A stretch of DNA of 64,000 nucleotides from Poriferisodalis sp965208925 (GTDB taxonomy: Bacteria > Actinomycetota > Acidimicrobiia > Acidimicrobiales > Poriferisodalaceae): positions 2,790,001 through 2,854,000 of the forward strand of contig NZ_OZ242364.1 of assembly GCF_965208925.1 (NCBI RefSeq). The letters are read 5' to 3'. The notes beneath the pieces were generated by a model that searched no databases, was not told the origin of the DNA, and saw only the letters and a program-made list of their open reading frames with translations. Below, one piece after another: positions 54,275-62,318 of the stretch. The first letter of the stretch is position 1. The number at the start of each line of letters is the position of its first letter. The translations under genes and the position numbers were made by a program.

Positions 54275-55099
54275 TCAGGTCGCGACGACGGCGGTGACGC
54301 CGGCCACGGCCGCGACGATGCCGACGCCTTGGCGTGCGTTGAGGGAGTCCTGGTAGGCGACCCTGCCGACGATGACGCTCATCACCGGGAACATCGACGC
54401 TCCCACCACGGTCGCGGGCGGGTCGAACCAGATGCCGATGATGTAGAAGATCGTGGCGCCCGCGCTGGCGACGCCGGTCAGCAGTGCGAAGCCCATCACT
54501 TCTGGCGGAGGCAGCGCAGGAAGGCCCCGGATTGCGACCACGGCGGCCATGAGCGCCACTGACGTCAGTCGCTGGCCGAATCCCGGCCACGCTCCCGAGC
54601 TCTCGGACAGATCCACCAGGACGCTGAGGCCGATGCCGTAGCTCAGGCCCGACAGAGTTGCCCAGATGGTTCCCGCGGCTACGTGTCTGCCGCGGGTTCC
54701 CCCGGCCGTCACCAATCCGAGTCCGCCGAAAGCCACAGCGGCCCCGATGATGCCGATGAGCGGCGGGTCATGACCTCGCAGGGCGGTGTACGCGAACGGG
54801 ATGACCGCCGACAGCGTCGCCACGATCGGTGCGGCGACAGCTGAGCCGGCCCGGTCAAGCGAGGTGTAGTAGAGCGCCAAGCCTGCGCCGAGCCCCAATC
54901 CCGATGCCAGTCCCCGCGCGAAGTCGCCGCTCGCGAATGAGCCCGGAATCAGGGGCAGCATCGCGAGCGACACCAACGCCGCAGCGCCCTGAAACACGAT
55001 CATCGCCGACAGCACGTGACAGCGAGTCACTACCCGACGGCCGAACAGATCGCTGGTGCCGATGCTCACCGACGTCAGCAAGCCGAACAGGGCTCCCAT
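54275..55099 (-). CDS. DMT/EamA-family membrane transporter
   Basis: A 274-residue membrane protein with about ten hydrophobic helices arranged as two EamA-like halves (LFGLLTSVSIGTSDLFGRRV; GTIWATLSGLSYGIGLSVLVD). It would move a small metabolite. ATG at MGALFGLLTSV is chosen: the upstream frame extension lies in the preceding gene and is not membrane-like. It follows the MFS gene by 22 bases on the same strand and ends 12 bases from the convergent mttB. Confidence 0.8.
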   Translation of the reverse strand: MGALFGLLTSVSIGTSDLFGRRVVTRCHVLSAMIVFQGAAALVSLAMLPLIPGSFASGDFARGLASGLGLGAGLALYYTSLDRAGSAVAAPIVATLSAVIPFAYTALRGHDPPLIGIIGAAVAFGGLGLVTAGGTRGRHVAAGTIWATLSGLSYGIGLSVLVDLSESSGAWPGFGQRLTSVALMAAVVAIRGLPALPPPEVMGFALLTGVASAGATIFYIIGIWFDPPATVVGASMFPVMSVIVGRVAYQDSLNARQGVGIVAAVAGVTAVVAT

Positions 55100-55121
55100 G
55101 CCGCTGCCTCTCGCAGACGTC

Positions 55122-56588
55122 CTACCGCCGCCGTCGCAACAGCGTTGCCACTGCTGCTGAGGCTCGGGCAGGAATCGGCAGGAACGTCCCCTGCTGCGCC
55201 ACCGTCGGACCGGCGACCAGCAGCATGCGGCCGGCAACGAAAACGGCGATGGAGATGTGCGCTGCCGTCATGACCACGTAGAAGGCATTGAGGGTCACCG
55301 ACATGCCGATCGCCGCACAGATCGGCCCGATCGTGGCGCCGACACCATTCATGCGCACCATCACGGCACTCGCACCGGCTCGCTGGGAATCCCGCAGCCA
55401 GTCATTCGCCTGTGCAACCGCCATGGAGTAAATCGGGTAAGCGAACGCCCCCATGAGACCCATGACAGCGATGCCGAGGGCTGTCGCCTCGTCGAGCAGC
55501 ATCATCGATGCACACGCGCTGCCCGCAATCACGGCGGCGACAACGATGACGATGCGCCGGGGAACGCGATCGGAGAGACGACCCAGCGGCACTTGCCCGA
55601 AGAGGCTGCCGACCATCGGCGCTGCGACGAAGAGCGCCACCTGGATCGGGGTCAGCCCTCGCGACGCTGCGTAGACCGGCCCGATCGCCGAGATGGAGCC
55701 CAGCGCGGACCCGACCAGGAATGCCACGACTACCCCGGTGGGCGCCGTCTGCATCAGCGTGCGGAGCCCGACCCGCTCAGGCACCACTACCGGTGGGCTT
55801 GCAGACGCCGACAGCGACATCGGCACCAACGCCAGCGAGACCATCACTGACACCACGGCGAACAGCGCGAAGCCGTCGGTGTCCGCGGTGGCCACCAGCA
55901 GCTGGCCGGTCGCTATGGCGCCCATGGTGATGACCATGTAGCGAGCCAGCATCCGGCCCCGGTTCTCGTTGGTCGCCAATTCGTTCAGCCAGGTCTCCGC
56001 CACCACGATCAAGGCCGCAAAGCAGACACCCCATCCGAAGCGACCGACACCCCATACCACCGGGTTGACGAACACCGCCTGCACCAGCACGACACTGCTG
56101 CCGGCGGAAGCCAGGGCCGCGAAGACCCGCACGTGGCCGACCTGGCGCAGGAAATGCGGGGCGACGGCAGCACCCACGAGGAAGCCCACGAAGTTCATCG
56201 CCATGACCAGGCCTGCGACTGTGGATCCGAACCCCTCTGATTCGGCCCGGACTCCCAGCAGCGTGTTCTGCAGGCCGTTGCCGGCCATCAGCAGCGCTAT
56301 GCCCACGAACAGTGCTGTGCTGCGAGCTGCCGTCGAAGCGAGCGCGGGACCACCGACGAGCGGTTCGGGGGCCTCCGGACGCGCGATGCGCGGCAGGTGT
56401 TCGGTCGCCATGTCCCGAGCACGCCGGAGGGCGCGGTTGCGGCGGGAAATGCGCGCTGTGTCTGGGCCGCCGCCTCCGGCGCCAGTGCCCGACGCGCCGC
56501 CTCCGGCGCCAGTGCCCGACGCGCCGCCTCCGGCGCCAGTGCCCGACGCGCCGCCTCCGGCGGCCGGGGCCGGCTCGTCCGCCGACAC
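55122..56588 (-). CDS. MFS transporter with repeat-built N-terminus
   Basis: A major-facilitator permease of 488 residues with 12 predicted helices. GRMLARYMVITMGAIATGQLL and GQVPLGRLSDRVPRRIVIV (MFS signature loop between helices) support the family. The first about 45 residues are Gly/Ala/Ser/Thr low complexity encoded by a 27-bp tandem repeat. GTG start used; ATG at 56411 (MATEHLPRIARP) would leave the repeat untranslated. It begins 6 bases after the formate dehydrogenase Fe-S gene, so it is probably in the fdh operon. Substrate unknown: formate, a C1 compound or the methylated amine are possibilities. Confidence 0.8.
   Translation of the reverse strand: MSADEPAPAAGGGASGTGAGGGASGTGAGGGASGTGAGGGGPDTARISRRNRALRRARDMATEHLPRIARPEAPEPLVGGPALASTAARSTALFVGIALLMAGNGLQNTLLGVRAESEGFGSTVAGLVMAMNFVGFLVGAAVAPHFLRQVGHVRVFAALASAGSSVVLVQAVFVNPVVWGVGRFGWGVCFAALIVVAETWLNELATNENRGRMLARYMVITMGAIATGQLLVATADTDGFALFAVVSVMVSLALVPMSLSASASPPVVVPERVGLRTLMQTAPTGVVVAFLVGSALGSISAIGPVYAASRGLTPIQVALFVAAPMVGSLFGQVPLGRLSDRVPRRIVIVVAAVIAGSACASMMLLDEATALGIAVMGLMGAFAYPIYSMAVAQANDWLRDSQRAGASAVMVRMNGVGATIGPICAAIGMSVTLNAFYVVMTAAHISIAVFVAGRMLLVAGPTVAQQGTFLPIPARASAAVATLLRRRR
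56471..56561 (-). repeat. 27-bp tandem repeat in the MFS gene N-terminus
   Basis: Units recur with a period of 27 bp at 56471, 56498 and 56525, with a shortened fourth at 56552. In the MFS frame each encodes GGGASGTGA. The multiple-of-three period keeps the frame open. Confidence 0.95.
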
Positions 56589-56594
56589 GGGCGT

Positions 56595-57554
56595 CTAGGA
56601 CCCTGTGTTGTCGGGAGCAGGGCCTTCTGAGGTGGATGTATCAGCTGCGGGCGGTTCGAAGGCCGGCGCGTGGACGTACTGCCAGCCGAAACGGCCTTTG
56701 ATGCACAGGTGGCCGCTCGTCACCGAATGATCCGCCGGCGAAGTCACCTTCACGATCTGATCATCCTGCGTGTGCAGCTCGAGATTGCATCCCACTCCGC
56801 AGTACGAGCAGACCGTGCGGGTGACCGTCTGGTCTTCGGGTCGCCACTCCCCCACCGCCCGCAGATCGAACTCGGTACGGAACTGCAAGGCACCGGTGGG
56901 GCACACAGCGACGCAATTGCCGCAATAGACACACGCACTCTCCGGGAGTTCGACGTCGTATTCGGTACGGATGCGTGCGTCGAAGCCCCTCCCCGCCACT
57001 GCGATGGCGAAGGTGTGCTGGGCATCGTCGCCGCACGCCTCGACGCACTTGTAGCACAGCACGCAACGGTCATAGGCACGGATATAGAGATCGTCCTGAA
57101 TCCGCACGGGATCGTCCACATGGGCAGTCTCCGCGCCGGACTCGTCGCCCAACGTCGAGGCGTAGCGCCCCGCGTCGGCGCCGTAGTGCTGCGACCAGTC
57201 GTTGATCTCAGACGCCTGAGAGAGATCGTTCGCCGAACCGAGAAACTCGAGCACCATGCGCCGGCTGTGACGCACCCGTTCGGAGTCGGTGCTGATCTGC
57301 ATCCCATCCTCTGCGGGTCGCGAGCAGGCGGGCACGAGCGTGCGCGAGCCTTCGAGTTCGACGACGCAGACACGGCAGACGTTGACCGGGGTGAGGTTGG
57401 GTGCCCAGCAGATGGTCGGTGTCTCGATGCCCGCGGCGGTGCAGGCGGCCAAGATCGTCTGGCCGTCGCGCACCGTCACCTCGCGCCCGTCGATGCTCAA
57501 CGTCACTGGAGCCGCAGCGTCATCGGTCAGGGTGGCTTCGCTGGAAAGACTCAT
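56595..57554 (-). CDS. Formate dehydrogenase Fe-S subunit (detached N-terminal region of FdhA, NuoG-like)
   Basis: A 319-residue electron-transfer subunit equivalent to the N-terminal part of NAD-dependent FdhA. In order: [2Fe-2S] ferredoxin domain (C49, C60, C63, C77); two [4Fe-4S] motifs (RCVLCYKCVEAC and CVYCGNCVAVCP); and the proximal [4Fe-4S] of molybdopterin enzymes (VCSYCGVGCNLELHT, then HLCIKGRFGWQYVHAP). The His-Cys3 motif normally found between the first two regions of NuoG/FdhA is missing. It ends where the catalytic chain normally continues; that chain is a separate gene. The ATG overlaps the stop of the diaphorase gene. Confidence 0.85.
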   Translation of the reverse strand: MSLSSEATLTDDAAAPVTLSIDGREVTVRDGQTILAACTAAGIETPTICWAPNLTPVNVCRVCVVELEGSRTLVPACSRPAEDGMQISTDSERVRHSRRMVLEFLGSANDLSQASEINDWSQHYGADAGRYASTLGDESGAETAHVDDPVRIQDDLYIRAYDRCVLCYKCVEACGDDAQHTFAIAVAGRGFDARIRTEYDVELPESACVYCGNCVAVCPTGALQFRTEFDLRAVGEWRPEDQTVTRTVCSYCGVGCNLELHTQDDQIVKVTSPADHSVTSGHLCIKGRFGWQYVHAPAFEPPAADTSTSEGPAPDNTGS

Positions 57555-59335
57555 GACGCAGTGTCTCCTAGCAGACCCAGTTGCATGGCCGAGAGCACGG
57601 CTGAGGCCGCAGTATGTCCGAGACCGCAGATGGAGGCGTCGCCCATGGCGTCGGCGATGTCCCCGAGCAGTTCACGCTGAGGCGCCGTCGGGCCGCCAGC
57701 CCGGCGGATCTGCGTCACCAGCTCGTGCTGGCGGACCGTGCCGACCCGGCACGGAACGCACTGACCGCAGGACTCGTCGCGGAAGAACTTGGCCAGTCGC
57801 TCGATCACGGCGCTCATGTCGGCAGTGTCGTTGAAGACCATCACCGGGCCGGAGCCGAGCGTCGTGCCGGCGGCACGGGTGTCTTCCAGGGACAGCGGCA
57901 GCGCCTCGGCGTCGGGTCCCACGAAGCTGCCGGCAGCGCCGCCCAAGAGCACGGCGGCCAGCGTGCCCTGCACACCTCCGGCCAATTCCAGCAGCTCGCC
58001 CAGCGGCATGCCGAAAGGAGCCTCGTACAGCCCCGGCCGGCCAACATGACCGGACAGGCAGAACAGCTTCGTGCCCGGCGAGCCCTCGGTACCCACGCTG
58101 CGGTACGCCTCAGGACCGATGCGCAGGATCTCGTTCACGTTGAGCAGCGTCTCAGGGTTGTTCACCACCGTCGGGCGGCCGAATAAACCGTGGGTGGTAG
58201 GGAACGGCGGCTTGTTGCGAGGCTCTCCCCGGAAGCCTTCAAGCGAGTTGAACAGGGCGGTCTCCTCGCCGCAGATGTATGCGCCGGCGCCCCTGCGCAA
58301 CTCGATGTCGAATGATTGCCCGGACCCTGCCGCGTCATCACCAAGCCAGCCGGCGCTGCGGGCTTGCGCGATGGCGTGCCGGAGGCGTTGGGTGGCCAGC
58401 GGGTATTCACCGCGTATGTAGATCCAGCCCTGCTCGGCCCCCACTGTCAAGCCGGCCACAGCGATGGACTCGACGATGGCCAAGGGTTCCAGCTCGCAGA
58501 GCAGCCGATCCTTGAACGTTCCGGGCTCAGATTCGTCGATGTTGGCCACGACGTGCTTGGGGCCGTCGCCGTCTGCCACCGCGCGCCACTTGATGCCGGT
58601 GGGAAAGGCAGCCCCGCCGCGCCCCGACAACCCGGCTGCGGTCACCTGGGCGATGACTTCGTCGGTTCCGAGTCGCAGCACGGCGTCGAGGGCTGCTCCC
58701 CCGCCTCGTTCCCGGTACGCCTCAAGGGACATGCTCTCGCTGTGGCCTCGATCCCGTCCGACCATGTGCCGCAGCAGGCTGGGCGCTTCGGGCGCAGATG
58801 CCGTGACGCTCACGAGCAGCGAGTCAGGGCCGCTGCCGTCTGCGGGGACGCGGTCGGGCTCGCGGCGGCCCTGGATGAAGACCGCCGGTGCCCGTTCGCA
58901 CTGCCCGAGACATGGACCCTCGTGCACAGCGTGACCCTGTGAGCGCAGGTGTTCTGCCAGCGGTGCGGCGCCGGCCAGCGCACAGATGGGATCGACGCAG
59001 ACATGGCGGACGCTGAGCTCGTGGGCGGGGGCCTCGGTGCGGAACATCTCGTAGAACGTGGCCACGCCATAGGCCTCTGCCGGTGGCACGCCCAGCGTCC
59101 GGCCGACGAAGTTGAGGCCGCCCGGCGAGATCCACCCGGCCTCGCGCTGGAGTGCATGCAGCGCGGGCAGCAACTGGTGCCGCATCTGCCTGCGCCGTTG
59201 CATCCCTGCGCGCACGACGCGCGGATGCTCGACCACGACGGCGCCACCGCTCTCGGAGCTGACGCTGAGCGCAGCGAGTACCGCTCGTCGCTCCGATGCG
59301 GTGGGCTCCGCATCGGAGAAGTGAAGGTCAGCCAC
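57551..59335 (-). CDS. Formate dehydrogenase diaphorase subunit, NuoE-NuoF fusion
   Basis: A 594-residue FMN/NAD+-reducing subunit. NuoE-like part (about 1-165): helical segment then [2Fe-2S] ligands C113, C118, C142, C146 (VCVDPICAL, PCLGQCERAP). NuoF-like part: GLSGRGGAAFPTGIKW (FMN/NAD), VVANIDESEPGTFKDR, YIRGEYPLA, AYICGEETALFNSLEGFRG, and the [4Fe-4S] motif SCGQCVPCRVGT with a late CGLGHTA. It takes electrons from the Fe-S subunit and reduces NAD+. GTG chosen: the first part of the longer frame overlaps fdhA and is not homologous. Overlaps fdhA by 8 bases. Confidence 0.87.
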   Translation of the reverse strand: MADLHFSDAEPTASERRAVLAALSVSSESGGAVVVEHPRVVRAGMQRRRQMRHQLLPALHALQREAGWISPGGLNFVGRTLGVPPAEAYGVATFYEMFRTEAPAHELSVRHVCVDPICALAGAAPLAEHLRSQGHAVHEGPCLGQCERAPAVFIQGRREPDRVPADGSGPDSLLVSVTASAPEAPSLLRHMVGRDRGHSESMSLEAYRERGGGAALDAVLRLGTDEVIAQVTAAGLSGRGGAAFPTGIKWRAVADGDGPKHVVANIDESEPGTFKDRLLCELEPLAIVESIAVAGLTVGAEQGWIYIRGEYPLATQRLRHAIAQARSAGWLGDDAAGSGQSFDIELRRGAGAYICGEETALFNSLEGFRGEPRNKPPFPTTHGLFGRPTVVNNPETLLNVNEILRIGPEAYRSVGTEGSPGTKLFCLSGHVGRPGLYEAPFGMPLGELLELAGGVQGTLAAVLLGGAAGSFVGPDAEALPLSLEDTRAAGTTLGSGPVMVFNDTADMSAVIERLAKFFRDESCGQCVPCRVGTVRQHELVTQIRRAGGPTAPQRELLGDIADAMGDASICGLGHTAASAVLSAMQLGLLGDTAS

Positions 59336-61343
59336 CGGCGCCACCTGCCGCTGCGGTGCCGGATGTGCCGCCGCCGGCTGTGACAGCTGACAGGGGGTCG
59401 ATGCGAACGGCCGCTGCCTTGAATTCCGCCGTGCCGCTGCGGACATCGGTGACGTCGTTCGTGAGCAGATTCGCATCCACCAGCTCCGGGAAATGGAACG
59501 TCGTGAAGACCAGGCCTGTGGGGAGGCGATCGGTGACATGCACGTGCATGTCGACCGAGCCCCGGGGTGAGCTCACACGAACGGTGTCGCCATCGACGAT
59601 TCCGAGATCCGCTGCGTCGGCAGGGTTGATCTCGATGGCGTCACCGGAACGGATCGGCGAGGAGTAACCGGCGGACTGGGCACCTGTGTTGTACGAGTCG
59701 AGCACCCGGCCGGTGGTCAGGCGCAACGGGAACTGCTCGCTCAGTGCCTCCGCGGGAGGACGGTGGACGACGACCGAGAACGGTGCCGGCGCATGACCGT
59801 CGAGGTCGGGCTCCCAGAGCCAGCCGTGCAGGAACTCGGTGCCGGGATGGTCGTCATGGGGACAGGGCCACTGCAGGCCGCCGCTCGCTTCGAGGCGCTC
59901 CCAGCTCATCCCGCCGTGCAGCGGCGACAGCGATCGCATCTCGTCCCACAATTCCTGCGCGGACGCGGCCGTCCACTGGGCGCCCATGCGCGATGCCAAC
60001 TCGCTGATGATGTGCACATCGTCGCGTGCGTCACCCTGGGGGGGCACCGCGGCACGCACCCGCTGGACACGCCGTTCGGAGGAGGTGACGGTGCCTTCGC
60101 TGGAGGCCCAGCCCGCAGCCGCGGGCAGCACCACATCAGCCATCCGCGCGGTGCGTGTCAGCGAGATGTCCTGAACGACCAGCAGATCCAGCCTTTCGAG
60201 CAGCTTGCGGGCGTGCGCCACATTGGCTTCGGAATCCGCCGGATTCTCCCCGATGACGTAGAGGGCCCGCAGTTCGCCAGCTTCCATGGCGTCGAACATC
60301 GCGGTGAGGTGCTTTCCCGGCACGGGATTCAGCTCACAGCCCCAGGTGCTCTCGTAGCGAGCCCGGGCCTGCGGGTCGGTGAGCGGCTGGAAGCCGGGCA
60401 GCCGATCGGGCAGGGCACCCATGTCGCCGCCTCCCTGCACATTGTTCTGGCCTCGCAAGGGCACCAGGCCCGAGCCGCGTCGACCGACATGGCCGGTCAG
60501 CAGTGCCAGGTTGCACAGCGAGAGCACGTTCTCGACGGCCGTGTGGTGCTCCGTGATGCCCAGGGTCCACAGGATCTGCGCCCGGTCGGCTGTGGCGTAC
60601 GTGTGAGCCATCTCCGCGATGGCCTCCGCCGGGACCCCGGTGAGCCGCTCGCCCTCGTCGAGCGTGAACGGCTCGACCGATTCCGCGTAGGCATCGAACC
60701 CTGTGGTCGCATGATCGATGAAGGACTGGTTGTGCATTCGGCGGCTGATGATCTCGCGAGCCACCGTGTTGGACAGCGCGATGTCCGTGCCGACGTCGAG
60801 GCCGAGCCATACGTCGGCGAACTCAGCTGAGGAGGTACGGCGAGGATCCACTGCGTACATGGCTGCGCCGTTGTCGAGACCCCGCAGCAGGTGATGGAAG
60901 AAGATGGGGTGTGCCTCGCGGGCATTTGATCCCCATAACAGGATCACATCAGTCTCGGTGATTTCCTGGTAGGAGCACGTTCCGCCCCCGAGTCCGAACA
61001 CTGTCGCCAGACCGACGACCGACGGAGCGTGTCAGGTGCGGTTACAGGAATCGATGTTGTTGGACTTCAGCACCGTCCGCATGAACTTCTGGGCTGCGTA
61101 GTTCATCTCGTTCGTGCTCTTGGAGCAGGAGAACATGCCGACGCCGCCGGCACCGTGCTGCTGGGTGGCCGCCTGCAGCCCCGTTGCAGCCCGGTCGAGC
61201 GCATCGTCCCAGCTCGCGGGGCGCAAGACGCCGCCGTCGCGTACGAGGGGCGTGTCGAGTCGTGCGAGAGGTGCCTGGCGCCCCCCCGATCGTGCGCTGT
61301 TTCGTCGGGCTGTGCTTCTTTGAGCACTGGTCCCCCGCGGCAT
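59328..61343 (-). CDS. fdhA: Formate dehydrogenase catalytic molybdopterin subunit, selenoprotein (in-frame UGA = Sec104)
   Basis: Catalytic subunit oxidising formate to CO2 at a Mo/W-bis-molybdopterin site; 671 residues when the UGA at 61034-61032 is read as selenocysteine. The frame before it reads FMRTVLKSNNIDSCNRT; after it HAPSVVGLATVFGLGGG. This is the place where FdhA proteins have Cys or Sec (xRT/V-U/C-H-x-P-S). A SECIS-like hairpin follows. Later blocks: LLWGSNAREAHP, YAVDPRRTSSAEFAD, GQNNVQGGGDMGALP, VIGENPADSEANVAHA and LTTGRVLDSYNTGAQS. GGGGAGGGG precedes the ATG. It starts at ARLDTPLVRDGG, just past the Fe-S motif carried by the separate subunit. Confidence 0.88.
61003..61034 (-). 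promoter_or_regulatory. SECIS element and selenocysteine UGA codon in fdhA
   Basis: On the mRNA the UGA (61034-61032) is followed by 12 bases and then a 6-bp stem GUCGUC/GGCGAC (61019-61014 with 61008-61003, one G-U pair) closed by the loop GGUCU. Loop sequence and distance correspond closely to the Escherichia coli fdhF element as I remember it. SelB would bind the loop and insert Sec. Independent support comes from conserved protein sequence continuing in frame on both sides. Confidence 0.85.
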
Positions 61344-61553
61344 CGCCCCTCCCCGGTTGCATGCGTCCCGTGGTCTCGAATTCTACGTTGCCACAGGTGC
61401 TTTTACTGTGATGAGAGTTGTTTCACCCTGACTACATCTCGCGTACGTCGCATGAACGAGTCAGCGTTCCGCATTGCAGAACAGTTCCACAATACGGCAC
61501 AAAATGGCGCTCGACTGACAGTCCTGAGCTGGTCGCGGGCTACCGTGGAGCTG
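61344..61553. promoter_or_regulatory. Divergent fdhA/iclR control region with two operator copies
   Basis: 210 bases between the divergent starts. Two 17-bp elements lie at 61466-61482 (GTTCCGCATTGCAGAAC) and 61484-61500 (GTTCCACAATACGGCAC), their starts 18 bp apart. Both fit the same GTWCCRYNNTRCNGNAC pattern as the sites before the corrinoid operon; the second matches the best site there at 14 of 17 bases. They sit 54-88 bases before the chosen iclR ATG, so control of iclR itself and of fdhA is likely. No clear -35/-10 pair is identified. Confidence 0.65.
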
Positions 61554-62309
61554 ATGCAGTCGATCTCTCGTGCGTTCGCCGTGCTGCGGGCATTGGCCGT
61601 GGGGCCGCAGGGTGTCACCGATGTTGCCGATCACGTCGGGCTGCCCAAGAGCACCGTGGCTCGGCTGCTGACGTCGCTCGAAGCGGTCGAGGCCGTCGTC
61701 CAGGACGACGCGGGCGGCGATTACCGGCTCGGGCAGGGGCTCATCGACATCATCGGCGCCGCCGGTGCCGATCGGAGTCTGTTGGCCGCAGCGCGCCCGC
61801 ACCTGCACAGTCTGGTCAACCAGGTCGGCGAGACAGCCGGCGTGAGCGTTCGTGCCGATCGTACGGTGTACTACCTCGACCAGGTCGAACCCGAGTCCGA
61901 GGTGCAAGTGCGCTCGTGGACAGGCGAGTACTGCCCGATGCACTTGGTGCCATCGGGACTCGTGTACTTGGCCTACCTCGGCCCGGAAGCACTCGACGAC
62001 TACTTGAGCGCCGGTCTCGAGGCGACCACCGCGAACAGCATGGTCGATGCCGATGCGCTGAAGACCCGGCTCAGCCAGGTGGCCAGCGCCGGATACGTCT
62101 GGGTGTACGAGGAGTTCGCCATCGGGATCAACTCGGTGGCTGCGCCGGTATTGAACGAGGAGGGAGCGGTGGTGGCGGCATTGCACGTTCACGGCCCGGC
62201 CTACCGTTTTCCCGATCCGAACAGCACCCACGACATCGGCCTGGTGCTCATCGAGGCCGCGTCGAACCTGGCCGAGCACCTGGCCGGACGGGCGCCGCTG
62301 CCGGTATAG
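61554..62309 (+). CDS. IclR-family transcriptional regulator
   Basis: A 251-residue regulator. N-terminal winged helix (about 5-62: SISRAFAVLRALAVGPQGVTDVADHVGLPKSTVARLLTSLEAV) and a C-terminal GAF-like effector domain with LGQGLIDIIGAAGADRSLL, PMHLVPSGLVYLAYL, VYEEFAIGINSVAAPVLN and AALHVHGPAYRF. The ATG at MQSISRAF is chosen because homology begins there, GGAG precedes it, and the palindromic operators would otherwise be coding; GTG three codons earlier is possible. Position and shared operators suggest it controls both C1 units. It converges on etfA with a 9-base gap. Confidence 0.88.
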   Translation: MQSISRAFAVLRALAVGPQGVTDVADHVGLPKSTVARLLTSLEAVEAVVQDDAGGDYRLGQGLIDIIGAAGADRSLLAAARPHLHSLVNQVGETAGVSVRADRTVYYLDQVEPESEVQVRSWTGEYCPMHLVPSGLVYLAYLGPEALDDYLSAGLEATTANSMVDADALKTRLSQVASAGYVWVYEEFAIGINSVAAPVLNEEGAVVAALHVHGPAYRFPDPNSTHDIGLVLIEAASNLAEHLAGRAPLPV

Positions 62310-62318
62310 CCCGGGCGT

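Noticed and set aside
61032..61343. A separate 103-residue gene, or a pseudogene fragment, upstream of a shorter formate dehydrogenase starting at 61001
   Set aside because: Both pieces are in the same frame, the stop falls exactly on the Sec/Cys position, and a SECIS-like hairpin follows. One selenoprotein gene explains all of this better.
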